Below are positions 14,629 through 22,925 of a stretch of DNA of 64,000 bases, piece by piece. Position 1 is the stretch's first letter, and every line of letters starts with the position of its first letter. A program made the translations under genes and the position numbers. The DNA comes from an uncultured Dysosmobacter sp. GTDB lineage: Bacteria; Bacillota; Clostridia; Oscillospirales; Oscillospiraceae. The stretch is taken from contig CANQPD010000006.1 in the NCBI GenBank assembly GCA_947625655.1, forward strand, positions 62,001 to 126,000, in the 5' to 3' direction. A model generated the notes under the pieces. The model saw only the letters and a program-made list of their open reading frames with translations. It searched no databases and had not been told where the DNA came from.

Positions 14629-14979
14629 ATGCTGTTTCTCTGCTATCCCAAGTGCACCACCTGCCAGAAGGCCCGTGCCTATCTGGACGCCAAGAGCATT
14701 GCCTACGACTTCCGGGACATCAAACTGGAAAATCCCACCGCCGACGAGCTGCGGGCGTGGTGGCAGGCCAGCGGCCTGCCGCTGAAGAAGTTCTTCAACA
14801 CCAGCGGCCTGCAGTATAAGGCCCTGGGACTGAAGGACAAGCTGCCCGCCATGACCGAGGAGGAGCAGCTTTCCCTGCTGGCCACCGACGGCATGCTGGT
14901 GAAGCGGCCCATCCTGGTGGGGGAGGACTTCGTGCTGACGGGCTTTCGTCAGGCGGAGTGGGACGAAAAGCTGAAATGA
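14629..14979 (+). CDS. ArsC/Spx family protein
   Basis: A 116-residue thioredoxin-fold protein with C9-T-T-C12 near the N-terminus (CYPKCTTCQKA) and a C-terminal KRPILVGEDFVLTGF block, both typical of the ArsC-like Spx/YffB group. The CxxC and general length (about 115-120) fit a redox-active reductase or an Spx-type regulator; the helix that contacts RNA polymerase in true Spx cannot be judged by eye. RBS TAGGAGGAG. It overlaps dus by 4 bases (ATGA). Confidence 0.85.
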   Translation: MLFLCYPKCTTCQKARAYLDAKSIAYDFRDIKLENPTADELRAWWQASGLPLKKFFNTSGLQYKALGLKDKLPAMTEEEQLSLLATDGMLVKRPILVGEDFVLTGFRQAEWDEKLK

Positions 14980-15941
14980 TCCGGCGCATCGACTTCGCAC
15001 CCCTGGACGGCATCACCAAGGTGGTGTTCCGGCGGGTGTGGCACCAGTATTTTGGGGGAGTGGACCGGTATTTTATCCCCTTCTTTTCCCCCACCGGGCA
15101 GCACATCCTGACGGACCGGGACCGGCGGGAGCTGGACCCGGCGGTGAACGGCATCATGCCCCTGGTGCCCCAGGTGATGACCCGGGTGGCCGGGGACTTT
15201 CTCTGGGCGGCGGAGCAGGTGGCGGACATGGGCTACACCGAGGTGAACCTGAACCTGGGGTGCCCCTCCGGCACGGTGACTGCCAAGGGGAAGGGGGCCG
15301 GATTCCTGGCAAAGCCCGAGGAGCTGGACCGCTTTTTCGACGAGGTGTTTGCGAATATCCAAATGCCCGTGTCCGTCAAGACCCGGCTGGGCATCGCCGA
15401 CCCGGAGGAGTTCGGGCGGCTGCTGGAGATTTACAACCGCTATCCCATCGCCTGCCTGACCATCCACGCCCGGGTGCAGAAGGAGAAGTACCGGGGCCCC
15501 GTCCACCTGGACGATTTCGCCCAGGCTTTGGCGGAGAGCAGAAACCCGGTGTGCTACAACGGCGACCTGCGGACGGTGGAGGAGGTCCGGGCCCTGGAGG
15601 CCCGCTTCCCGGCGGCGGAGGCCGTCATGATCGGCCGGGGCGCCGTGGCAGACCCGGCGCTGGCGCGGAAACTCCGGGGCGGGCCCGCCGCCACACGGGA
15701 GGAACTGCAGGCCTTTATGCAGGCGCTGTACCGGGCGTATCAGGACTACTACGGCCAGGTGGGCACCGCCGCCCAGCGGATGCGGGAGGTCTGGTTCTAC
15801 CTGATCCACCTGTTTGAGGACGCGGAGCGGCTGAACAAGAAGCTGCGGCGGTTCAAAAATCCCGGCGAGTACGAGGCCGTGGAGGCGGCCATCTTCGCGG
15901 AGCTGCCCCTGCGGGATCACTCCGAGGGGGATTTGATTTAA
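14976..15941 (+). CDS. dus: tRNA-dihydrouridine synthase family protein
   Basis: A 321-residue FMN-dependent TIM-barrel enzyme that reduces uridine in the tRNA D-loop. The N-terminal DFAPLDGITKVVFRR, VNLNLGCPSGTVTAKGKGAGFL with catalytic Cys96, KTRLG, LTIHARVQKEKYRGP and the phosphate-binding IGRGAVADP follow in the right order for Dus. It lacks the longest C-terminal helical tails, but the length is within the family range. ATG 14976 overlaps the upstream stop. A bidirectional terminator follows. Confidence 0.9.
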   Translation: MIRRIDFAPLDGITKVVFRRVWHQYFGGVDRYFIPFFSPTGQHILTDRDRRELDPAVNGIMPLVPQVMTRVAGDFLWAAEQVADMGYTEVNLNLGCPSGTVTAKGKGAGFLAKPEELDRFFDEVFANIQMPVSVKTRLGIADPEEFGRLLEIYNRYPIACLTIHARVQKEKYRGPVHLDDFAQALAESRNPVCYNGDLRTVEEVRALEARFPAAEAVMIGRGAVADPALARKLRGGPAATREELQAFMQALYRAYQDYYGQVGTAAQRMREVWFYLIHLFEDAERLNKKLRRFKNPGEYEAVEAAIFAELPLRDHSEGDLI

Positions 15942-15982
15942 GAGAAGCGCGGCGGGGCGGGGACGCCCCGCCCTACCCATGA

Positions 15983-16020
15983 AAAACCCCGGCCTGTGCT
16001 TTTGCACAGGCCGGGGTTTT
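15983..16020. terminator. Bidirectional terminator between dus and the PPC-domain gene
   Basis: A 17-bp perfect stem (AAAACCCCGGCCTGTGC with its complement) and a TTTT loop; T-tracts on both strands serve the converging genes. Confidence 0.93.
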
Positions 16021-16027
16021 ATACAAT

Positions 16028-16450
16028 TCATTCAAATTTCAACAGGTTCAGGCCGATCTCCTGGCTGAATTCCCGGTCTACGGCGCCAGGAATTTCCGTC
16101 ACCACCATTTCGCAGGTGGCGCTGATGACGGCCCGGTTCAGATGGCCGCCCACCACATGGCCCTGGCCGTCGCCGGCGCTCATGTGGAGATGGCAGTAGA
16201 AGTCCCCCTTCATGGTGTCGATGGTGCCGGTGAGGGAGACGATCTCATAGGTGCCCTGGAAGCTGTTGGCGTGGTACTGCTTTTCCACCGTGTCAAAAAC
16301 GCCTACGGTGAAGTCGTTCACCGCGCCCAGGGCCTGGATGGCGGCCAGTTTGATGTGTTCCCGCAGGGCCAGGGCCTTCACCTGTTCCAAAATCTCCTCG
16401 CCTTTGTCCAGGCGGACGATGTACGTGTTTCCAAATTTCCGGTAGTCCAT
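16028..16450 (-). CDS. PPC (DUF296) domain DNA-binding-type protein
   Basis: A 140-residue protein. The HLHMSAGDGQGHVVGGHLNRAVISAT segment (about 90-115), with two His residues near an acidic pair and a GGHL turn, is the hallmark of the PPC/DUF296 domain, a trimeric fold found in plant AT-hook proteins and bacterial single-domain homologues. Bacterial roles are unclear. ATG 16450 follows GGAGGGAA on the minus strand. A promoter lies at 16481-16509, overlapping the end of the divergently arranged upstream PTS gene. Confidence 0.85.
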   Translation of the reverse strand: MDYRKFGNTYIVRLDKGEEILEQVKALALREHIKLAAIQALGAVNDFTVGVFDTVEKQYHANSFQGTYEIVSLTGTIDTMKGDFYCHLHMSAGDGQGHVVGGHLNRAVISATCEMVVTEIPGAVDREFSQEIGLNLLKFE

Positions 16451-16480
16451 GGCGTTCCCTCCGCTGTATGTGATGGGTTC

Positions 16481-16509
16481 AGCATAGCACAGCGGCGGCG
16501 GAAAATCAA
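16481..16509 (-). promoter_or_regulatory. Promoter of the PPC-domain gene
   Basis: Minus-strand TTGATT (16509-16504), 17-base spacer, TATGCT (16486-16481). It overlaps the PTS stop codon region. Confidence 0.55.
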
Positions 16510-17606
16510 GCCAGGGTCAGGTCGCCGTCCTTCACCCAGCCCAGCTTTCGGCAGACCTGGTTGATGGCGGGGGCCAGGATGGCGGGAAGGACGAAGGAGA
16601 TCAGCAGCAGGCCCGCCCAGTCAAAGGCGGTGGGGGCGATGGCGGCCGCGCCGTTGGCAACGGCGGCCTCGCTGGGGGAGAGCCAGCCCGTCCACACGCC
16701 CAGCTGGCCGCACAGGCCGCAGGTGCCCATGCCGGAGTTGATGGCGGCGCCGTTCATCTCCAGCTTGAACAGGCAGGTGGCGATTGGGCCGGTGATGGCG
16801 GAGGTGACGGTGGGGGCGATCCAGATGCGGGGATTTTTCACGATGTTGGGCATCTGCAGCATGGAGGTGCCCAGACCCTGGCTGACCAGGCCGCCCCAGC
16901 CGTTTTCGCGGAAGCTCATCACGGCGAAGCCCACCATCTGGGCGCAGCAGCCCGCCACGGCGGCGCCGCCGGCAAGGCCCGTCAGTCCCAGCACGGAGCA
17001 GATGGCGGCGGAGGAGATGGGCAGCGTCAGAGCCACGCCCACCAGCACGGACACCAAAATGCCCATGGCGAAGGGCTGCAGCTCCGTAGCCCGCATGATG
17101 AGCTGGCCGAAGGCGCTGGCCACGGTGCCGATGGGCGGGGCGATGACATAGGCCGCGCCCACGCCGATGAGGGTGGTGACGATGGGGGTCACCAGGATGT
17201 CGATCTTGGTCTCCTTGCTGATGGCCTTGCCGCACTCGGCGGCGATGATGGCCACAAACAGCACCGCCAGGGGGCCGCCCGCGCCGCCCAGCAGGTTGCA
17301 GGCGTAGCCCACCGCCGCCAGGGAGAACAGCACCAGCGGCGGGGCCTGAAGGGCGTAGCCGATGGCCACGGCCATGGCGGGGCCGCTCATGAAGGAGGTC
17401 AGGCCGCCCACGGTGTAGGGCACCTTTTCCGAGATCTGGGCGGTGAGGAAGCCGATGCCGAACTGGCTGCCCACCGTGTTCAAAATGGTGCCGATGAGCA
17501 GGGTACAGAACAGGCCCTGGGCCATGGCGCCCAGAGCGTCGATGCCGTACCGCTTGGCGGAGAAGACGATGTTTTTGCGCTTTAAAAAGGCTTTGACTTT
17601 TTCCAT
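16506..17606 (-). CDS. PTS EIIC-type membrane protein (PTS_EIIC_2 family)
   Basis: A 366-residue very hydrophobic protein with about nine to ten membrane segments and repeated Gly/Ala-rich helices (GLFCTLLIGTILNTVGSQFG, LGGAGGPLAVLFVAIIAAECGK). It matches the PTS_EIIC_2 group, sometimes described as putative toxin regulator. These are often encoded alone, as here: no EIIA, EIIB or HPr partner is nearby, so the transported substrate is unknown. I chose ATG 17606 (MEKVKAFLKRKN); upstream in-frame codons fall in the promoter. Expression is probably controlled by the palindrome at 17638-17669. Confidence 0.8.
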   Translation of the reverse strand: MEKVKAFLKRKNIVFSAKRYGIDALGAMAQGLFCTLLIGTILNTVGSQFGIGFLTAQISEKVPYTVGGLTSFMSGPAMAVAIGYALQAPPLVLFSLAAVGYACNLLGGAGGPLAVLFVAIIAAECGKAISKETKIDILVTPIVTTLIGVGAAYVIAPPIGTVASAFGQLIMRATELQPFAMGILVSVLVGVALTLPISSAAICSVLGLTGLAGGAAVAGCCAQMVGFAVMSFRENGWGGLVSQGLGTSMLQMPNIVKNPRIWIAPTVTSAITGPIATCLFKLEMNGAAINSGMGTCGLCGQLGVWTGWLSPSEAAVANGAAAIAPTAFDWAGLLLISFVLPAILAPAINQVCRKLGWVKDGDLTLA

Positions 17607-17637
17607 GGGAAGCACCTGTTTCTTCTGTAATATAAAA

Positions 17638-17669
17638 TGGTACACAGGTGTCTTGACACCTGTGTACCA
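17638..17669 (-). promoter_or_regulatory. Perfect 15-bp inverted repeat operator in front of the PTS gene
   Basis: TGGTACACAGGTGTC, spacer TT, then the exact complement. It lies over the expected transcription start (near 17664) of the minus-strand promoter at 17671-17699, so a bound dimeric repressor would block initiation. The GTACAC half-site resembles GntR-type operators, but the regulator is not encoded nearby. Confidence 0.8.
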
Positions 17670-17670
17670 C

Positions 17671-17699
17671 ACTATACACGCAATGGACGTTCTTGTCAA
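17671..17699 (-). promoter_or_regulatory. Strong sigma70 promoter of the PTS gene
   Basis: Minus strand: TTGACA (17699-17694), exactly 17 bases, TATAGT (17676-17671), immediately upstream of the palindrome. Confidence 0.85.
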
Positions 17700-17725
17700 C
17701 TGCTTTTCCGGCCTTGGAAAAGGGC

Positions 17726-18613
17726 CTACAGCTTCCGCAGGGTGTCGATGGCCCATCTGGCCCGCTGGGCGACGGTGGCGGTATAGGCGTGGCTGGAGCC
17801 GTCCAGGTTGCGGACGTCCGGCGGCCTGCGGTCTTGCGCCAGCGCGGCTTCCAGCAGGGGGAGGGCCTCCGTGACCCGGTAGCGGACAGCCAAATCGATC
17901 CCCTCATATTGGACGGCCAGGGAATCGGCCTGCAGAAGGTCACAGACAATCTCCCGGACTTCGGGCCGTCCCTCATGGCTCCGGGTGGCCCTGGAGAGGC
18001 GGAAGCGGGCGAAGCGGGGCTGCTTGGGCGGCTCCGGCAGCCAGAGGCGGAAATACCGGAGGAAGTCCGGGTCTTCCAGCAGCTCCGCGCAGTGGGCGCG
18101 GATATAGTCCCCGTGGAATTGCAGGCAGTCCCGGGCCAGCGCTTTGCCGGCGTCCAGATGGCCTTTGATGGCCCAGACGCCGTCGGGGCCGTAATAGGTG
18201 AAGTCCTGGCCGCCCGCCCGGTACAGCCGTTCCTGCCGTAGGACGCCGGAGGGGTCGTACCGCCGCTCCGCGTCCGTCGTCTGCGCAATGCCCAGGGTGC
18301 CGTCCTGATAGAAATATTGGCTGCCCTCCGGCGAGAGTTGAAGCCGCACCGCGTCTCCTGGCGGCCACCAGTAGGTACCGGAGACCAGCTTGCCGTGGTC
18401 CCACACCTCGTCGTCCGCCAGCTTTCCGCCGGCAAAGCGGGAAAAGCTGCGCCCGTGGGCCGCGCCGTCCAGGTAGCTGTACTCGGCGTATTCATCGCCG
18501 CTGTCTTCAAAGGCCACGCCGGTGAAGGGGCGGCCACGGTATTTGGCATTTACATAGATATCGTCCTCAGAGGTCTCCAGCTCCGCCAGGGGGACCCGTA
18601 TGCCCTCCGTCAT
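17726..18613 (-). CDS. Hypothetical protein with toxin-antitoxin-like MORN/WG-type repeats
   Basis: A 295-residue soluble protein. The first half has repeated short beta units (KYRGRPFTGVAFE, GAAHGRSFSRFAGGKLADDEVWDHGKLVSGTYWW, GSQYFYQDGTL) reminiscent of MORN repeats. The C-terminal 70 residues (YEGIDLAVRYRVTEALPLLEAAL) look like HEAT-like helices. No catalytic motif is seen. ATG 18613 overlaps the stop of the SUFU-domain gene (ATGA), so the two are co-translated; such pairs are common among polymorphic immunity proteins, but that role here is inference. Confidence 0.6.
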   Translation of the reverse strand: MTEGIRVPLAELETSEDDIYVNAKYRGRPFTGVAFEDSGDEYAEYSYLDGAAHGRSFSRFAGGKLADDEVWDHGKLVSGTYWWPPGDAVRLQLSPEGSQYFYQDGTLGIAQTTDAERRYDPSGVLRQERLYRAGGQDFTYYGPDGVWAIKGHLDAGKALARDCLQFHGDYIRAHCAELLEDPDFLRYFRLWLPEPPKQPRFARFRLSRATRSHEGRPEVREIVCDLLQADSLAVQYEGIDLAVRYRVTEALPLLEAALAQDRRPPDVRNLDGSSHAYTATVAQRARWAIDTLRKL

Positions 18614-19386
18614 CCGTCCAGGATCTCCTTGAAGTCCGGGCACAGGTTGGGGCGGCGGATGTCCAGGACCATGGGGAGCTGCTTCTCCCGGAACACCTTG
18701 TCCAGGGCCTCCATGCCGTATTTCAGCTTGTACTCGATCTCCTCCTTATAGGCGGGGATGGCCATGAAAAAGCTGATGTGACGGCCGTCCCTGGCGTCCA
18801 TCTGCCCCAGGTCGCCGCCGCCCCCGCTCAGCACCACGCCGCCGAAGCCCACGCCGTCGCAGATCGGGGTGTAGTCCGGGCCGTTGGGGATGGTGTGGCC
18901 CCAGCCCAGCCAGGTCTTGTACTCGTGGGGGAAGCGGGCCAGGAATTTCAGGATGCGGATGGGCCAGAACCACTGGTAGGGCAGATTGCTGTCCAGTTCC
19001 CCGGTGCTGCCCAGCTCCCAATAGCCGGGCAGGAAGAGGTACAGCTCGGCGTATTTCAGATCCTCCCGGTCCGCCAGCTCGTCCGGCAGGGTCATGGGCA
19101 GGTCGCTCATGCCGGTGGTGTAGAGGACGTAGAAATCCTGCTGCTCTGTGGGCCGCATGACGTTTACGTCGATGTGCACCAGGTCGCTGACCAGCTCGTG
19201 GAACACGAAGCTCTCCCTGCCGGGGAACAGGGACTCGAAGTGGGCGGTGATCTCCCCGGCGTAGGCGCCCACCGTCTCCGGCGGGCGCCAGCCCTGGTCC
19301 TCCGGGGTCTCGTAGCGGTAGATGGTGGAGCCGCCGGGGGAGACCTCCGGCTGTTTCTTTTTGCGGAATTTGTCCAGAAAACCCAT
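18610..19386 (-). CDS. Suppressor-of-fused (SUFU) domain protein
   Basis: A 258-residue protein. After a basic N-terminus, residues 40-250 carry the SUFU pattern: HIDVNVMRPTEQQDFYVLYTTGMSDLPM, ELYLFLPGYWEL, LPYQWFWPIRILKFLARFPHEYKTWLGWGHTIPNG, and a late FFMAIPAYKEEIEYKLKYGMEALDKVF. Bacterial SUFU proteins are frequent immunity proteins in contact-dependent toxin systems; no toxin is in the window. Start ATG 19386 follows AGGAGG. Downstream partner at 17726-18613. Confidence 0.88.
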   Translation of the reverse strand: MGFLDKFRKKKQPEVSPGGSTIYRYETPEDQGWRPPETVGAYAGEITAHFESLFPGRESFVFHELVSDLVHIDVNVMRPTEQQDFYVLYTTGMSDLPMTLPDELADREDLKYAELYLFLPGYWELGSTGELDSNLPYQWFWPIRILKFLARFPHEYKTWLGWGHTIPNGPDYTPICDGVGFGGVVLSGGGGDLGQMDARDGRHISFFMAIPAYKEEIEYKLKYGMEALDKVFREKQLPMVLDIRRPNLCPDFKEILDG

Positions 19387-19416
19387 AAAACCTCCTATAC
19401 AGGTGAAGCGAAGCGG

Positions 19417-19929
19417 TCAGCCCTCCAGCAGGACGCCCAGGGCCCGCAGGGCGGCCAGCACCCGCCGGAAGGCGGCCTCGTCCGGACAGGCCAGGGTGTG
19501 AAGATGGATGCCCCCGGTCAGGTCGGACAGGGGGCGGGCCTCCGCCTGGGCACACCGGGCGATGAACTGGGACACGTCATAGCGGCTGGAGAGCCGGAGG
19601 GGGCCGGTGAGCTGGCCGTAGACAGGGTGCTCCACGATGACGTCCACCACCGTACAGCCCTGGTCCACCACGGCGTTCAGCTCCGCCTCCATGCCCGCCG
19701 CGTCGTGCTGGCAGGCCACCTGTCGCACAAGCCCTCCGGGGGAGGGCTGGGAGACGTAGCCCCGGGGCGTGGCGGAGATGTCCGCCCCCGCCGCCCGCAG
19801 CAGGGCCACGTCCCCCACGATGATCTGGCGGCTGACGGAAAACCGGGCCGCCAGCGCTCCGGCGCTGACGGGCTGGGGGGACTGCTGCAAAATATCCTGA
19901 ATGGCCTGGCGGCGTTCTTCGGCGCGCAT
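19417..19929 (-). CDS. niaR: NiaR-type transcriptional repressor of NAD metabolism (HTH_11 + 3H domain)
   Basis: A 170-residue protein. Residues 5-60 form a winged helix-turn-helix (RRQAIQDILQQSPQPVSAGALAARFSVSRQIIVGDVALLRAAG). Residues 75-170 form the 3H domain with its conserved histidines (DVIVEHPVYGQL, GGIHLHTL), which binds nicotinic acid or a metal. NiaR represses niacin uptake and de novo NAD genes when nicotinate is present; no NAD gene lies beside it. I chose ATG 19929 after AAAGGAGG; the frame upstream is not supported. Confidence 0.88.
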   Translation of the reverse strand: MRAEERRQAIQDILQQSPQPVSAGALAARFSVSRQIIVGDVALLRAAGADISATPRGYVSQPSPGGLVRQVACQHDAAGMEAELNAVVDQGCTVVDVIVEHPVYGQLTGPLRLSSRYDVSQFIARCAQAEARPLSDLTGGIHLHTLACPDEAAFRRVLAALRALGVLLEG

Positions 19930-19978
19930 GGGGAGACCTCCTTTTGCGGTTTGGCGGACAGATTTGAATGGGGCGGGT

Positions 19979-20173
19979 CTACAGGATCCCGAAAATTGTG
20001 AGAATGCCCAGGACGCAGAGAACGGCGCCCCCACAGCGGGTGAGGAACAGATACAGCTTGGAGGGCTCCGCGTCCCCGTCGTGTTTCCAGGACTCATGCA
20101 GGATGTAGGCGCCCTCCGGCAGGAGAAGCGAAAAAATGCCGATGAGAAGCAGAATGATCCCAACGATGCGCAT
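19979..20173 (-). CDS. Small two-helix membrane protein
   Basis: A 64-residue protein: helix 1 IVGIILLLIGIFSLLLPEGAYIL, a short polar loop (HESWKHDGDAEPSK), helix 2 LCVLGILTIFGIL. ATG 20173 follows GAAAGGGGG. It resembles small DUF6199-like membrane proteins of clostridia. The function is unknown. Confidence 0.65.
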   Translation of the reverse strand: MRIVGIILLLIGIFSLLLPEGAYILHESWKHDGDAEPSKLYLFLTRCGGAVLCVLGILTIFGIL

Positions 20174-20327
20174 GGAATATACCCCCTTTCTGTCTTGACA
20201 GCAGTATACCACGCCGTGGACGGTTTTGCAAAGGAAAAGAAGGGGGCAATTGACATTCCGGGCGGGAGTGGGTACAATCAGAAAAAAGAGGGCCCCCGCG
20301 GGGGCCTGGACAGGAAGGGGCGGCGAT

Positions 20328-20987
20328 ATGCTGCGTGTGGAAAAGGAAGGGCTGCTGGCGGAGCGGAATATCCCCTTTGGGCTGGTGGAGGTCTGGTATC
20401 CGGAGCCGGAGGCGTGGGACGTGGAGGCCCTCCGGGCGCTGGAGGAGACGGAGCTGGCTGCACTGCGGGAGCGGTACGCGGACTATGACCGCAAGGCGGT
20501 GTTTGGGGAGAACCCCTATGTCCGTTTCTTCAAGAAGTTCAAGAAGACCTATCCCGTGCTGATGCAGTTTGAGTCCTTTTTGCTGAAGGGACGGCCTTTT
20601 CCCCAGGTGAACCCTGTGACGGAGGTGCCCTTTCTGGCGGAGCTGAAGACCGGCTGCCTGATGGGCACCCACGACGCGGACGCGGTGCGGGGGACGCTGC
20701 GGCTGTTCTCCGGCACGGAGAAAGCACCCTTTACGGGGCTGCGGGGGGAAGAGGTCCACACCTATCCCAATGACGTCTGCGGCCGGGACGACGGCGGCAT
20801 TATTTTCAGCATGATCTCCGGCGCGGACGACCGCACCTGCGCGAAGACGGAGAGCCGCCATGTGTTCTATCCCGTGTTCGGCACGCCGGACATGCCGGCG
20901 GAGGAGATCGCCCGCCAGCAGGCGCTGGTGGAGCGGTATGCGCTGACGCTGGCGCCTGGGGCAAGGGTGGAGACGCAGATCGTATAA
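20328..20987 (+). CDS. B3/B4 tRNA-binding domain protein
   Basis: A 219-residue stand-alone relative of the B3/B4 domain of phenylalanyl-tRNA synthetase beta, where it edits or binds misacylated tRNA. Conserved pieces: NPYVRFFKKFKKTYPVLMQFESFLLKG (helix leading to K/R contacts), LPxINPVTE-like FPQVNPVTEVPFLAELKTGCLMGTHD, and a late CAKTESRHVFYPVFG with the T-E/T-R signature. Stand-alone members may act in trans as editing factors; that is inference. ATG 20328 has only a weak GGGGCGG as RBS. A short GC hairpin (21004-21038) follows. Confidence 0.75.
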   Translation: MLRVEKEGLLAERNIPFGLVEVWYPEPEAWDVEALRALEETELAALRERYADYDRKAVFGENPYVRFFKKFKKTYPVLMQFESFLLKGRPFPQVNPVTEVPFLAELKTGCLMGTHDADAVRGTLRLFSGTEKAPFTGLRGEEVHTYPNDVCGRDDGGIIFSMISGADDRTCAKTESRHVFYPVFGTPDMPAEEIARQQALVERYALTLAPGARVETQIV

Positions 20988-21152
20988 TCAGGAAGAACGC
21001 TGAAGCGGCCTTTCCCGGCGGGGGAGGGCCGCTTTGGTTTGGCGGCGGGCCGGCGGCGGCCCGCCCCGCGGGGATATCGGGGAACAGACCTGCGCCGCCG
21101 GCGGCCTGGAAAGTTGCCATAAAAATGGTTGTATCTTGCAACAAAATGCGAA

Positions 21153-21199
21153 TTGACTTGGGAAACGGATATGGTATGATAAGCGTGTAAACGTTTGAG
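21153..21199 (+). promoter_or_regulatory. Promoter and CcpA/LacI-like operator of the ABC exporter
   Basis: TTGACT (21153-21158), 16-base spacer, TATGAT (21175-21180). TGTAAACGTTTGAG at 21186-21199 lies on the start site and matches the cre/LacI-family pattern around a central AAACGTTT. Confidence 0.65.
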
Positions 21200-21218
21200 A
21201 AAAAGGGGGGGGAGACCT

Positions 21219-22925
21219 ATGCGGACCGTGATGGGGTATCTGCGGCCCTTCGCGCTGCGGGTGTGCTGCGGTGTGGCTGTCAAGTTCACCGCCGCTGTGC
21301 TGGAGCTGACGCTGCCGCTGCTGCTGGCCCGGATCATCAACGTCTGCGTCCCGGCGGAGGACGCGGCGGCCATCTGGCGCATGGGCGGCGCGATGATGGC
21401 GATGGCCTTCGGGGCGGCGTTCTGCAACATCACCGCCAACCGGATGGCCGCCTGGGTCTCCATGGAGGTGACCCGCCGGCTGCGGCGGGACGTGTACAGC
21501 CGGGTGGAGAGGCTGTCCTGCGCCCAGATGGACCGGTTTTCCGTCTCGTCCCTGGTGTCCCGGCTGACCAACGACACCTATCACGTCCACCAGATGTTCG
21601 ACAAGGTGCAGCGGGGCGGCATCCGGGCGCCTATGCTGGTGCTGGGCGGGCTGGTGCTGACGTTTATCCAGGCCCCGGCCCTGGGACTGGTGCAGCTGGT
21701 GGTCTGCTCCATGACCTTTGCCGCCATCGCGCTGGTGACCCGGCGGGGCATCCCCCACTATGCCAAGGCCCAGACGGCGGTGGACGACGTGGTCCGCATC
21801 ATCCGGGAGAACGCCTCCGGCGTGCGGGTCATCAAGGCCCTGGCCTGCCAGGGGCGGGAGCGGGCCCGGTTTGAGACCGCCAACGCCCGCGCCCGCGGCA
21901 CCGAGGAAAAGGCCGCCCGGGTCATGGCGGCGGCCAACCCCCTGTCGGACTTTCTGCTGAACACGGGCCTTGTGCTGGTGGTGGCCGTGGGCGCGGTGCT
22001 GGTGAACGCCGGAGAGCTGGAGCACGGCCATATCGTGGCCTTTTTGTCCTATTTCGCCCTGATCCAGACCGCCACTCTGGGCATGGCGAAGATCTTTGTA
22101 AAGATCAGCAAGGGCGCGGCCTCCGCCCGCCGCATCGAGGAGATCCTGCTGGCCCCCGCCGATCAGGCCGTCCGGGGCTCGGACGCCGTATCCGAAGCGG
22201 AGCTGGGGATGGAGGGGGTGTCCTTCTCCTACCTGGGGGTGGAAAAGGACCTGGACGGCGCGGAGTTCACTCTGCGGAAGGGGGAGACCCTGGGCATCCT
22301 GGGTCCCACCGGCAGCGGCAAGACCACGCTGGTCTCCCTGCTGCTGCGGCTGTACGATGCCGATGCGGGCGTGGTGTGGGTCTGCGGACGGGATGTGACC
22401 GCCCGGAGCCGGGAGGACCTGCGGGGCCGGTTCGGCGTGGTGTTTCAAAACGAAGCCCTGCTGAACGACAGCATTTACGAAAATATCTCCTTCCTCCGGG
22501 GGCTGCCCCGGGAGGATGTCATCGCCGCGGCCAAGACCGCCCAGGCGTGGGAGTTTATCAAGGCTCTGCCCGAGGGGCTGGACACCCGGGTGGACATCCG
22601 GGGGGCCAACCTCTCCGGCGGGCAGCGGCAGCGGCTGCTGATCGCCCGGGCCCTGGCGGCAAAGCCCGGCATCCTGGTGCTGGACAGCGCCGACAGCGCC
22701 CTGGATTACCGCACCGCCGCCGCCCTTCACGCCGCCATCCGCCGGGACTGCCCCGGTGTGACGCTGGTGGTCATCTCGGAGCGCATCGCCTCTTTGCGGG
22801 AGGCGGACCGTATCCTGGTGCTGGAGGACGGAAAGATCACCGCCCAGGGGCGGCATGAGGAGCTGTTGGCGTCCAGCCCCCGCTACCGGAGCATGGAGCG
22901 GCTGCAGATGGGGGGCGGCGTATGA
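21219..22925 (+). CDS. ABC exporter half-transporter, degenerate-site subunit
   Basis: A 568-residue type IV ABC exporter: six membrane helices (1-310) then a nucleotide-binding domain. Walker A is GPTGSGKT near 362 and the signature is LSGGQRQRL. The Walker B end reads VLDSADSALD with Ser490 where the catalytic Glu should be, and the H-loop reads VISERIAS without His. Those losses mark the non-catalytic half of a heterodimeric exporter such as TM287/288 or BmrCD. ATG 21219 follows GGGGGGAG. It overlaps the next gene by 4 bases; the pair probably exports a drug, lipid or peptide. Confidence 0.88.
   Translation: MRTVMGYLRPFALRVCCGVAVKFTAAVLELTLPLLLARIINVCVPAEDAAAIWRMGGAMMAMAFGAAFCNITANRMAAWVSMEVTRRLRRDVYSRVERLSCAQMDRFSVSSLVSRLTNDTYHVHQMFDKVQRGGIRAPMLVLGGLVLTFIQAPALGLVQLVVCSMTFAAIALVTRRGIPHYAKAQTAVDDVVRIIRENASGVRVIKALACQGRERARFETANARARGTEEKAARVMAAANPLSDFLLNTGLVLVVAVGAVLVNAGELEHGHIVAFLSYFALIQTATLGMAKIFVKISKGAASARRIEEILLAPADQAVRGSDAVSEAELGMEGVSFSYLGVEKDLDGAEFTLRKGETLGILGPTGSGKTTLVSLLLRLYDADAGVVWVCGRDVTARSREDLRGRFGVVFQNEALLNDSIYENISFLRGLPREDVIAAAKTAQAWEFIKALPEGLDTRVDIRGANLSGGQRQRLLIARALAAKPGILVLDSADSALDYRTAAALHAAIRRDCPGVTLVVISERIASLREADRILVLEDGKITAQGRHEELLASSPRYRSMERLQMGGGV

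Noticed and set aside
16561-17151. Long plus-strand ORF opposite the PTS gene
   Set aside because: It is the shadow of the minus-strand transporter in a GC-rich region, with no RBS and low-complexity composition.
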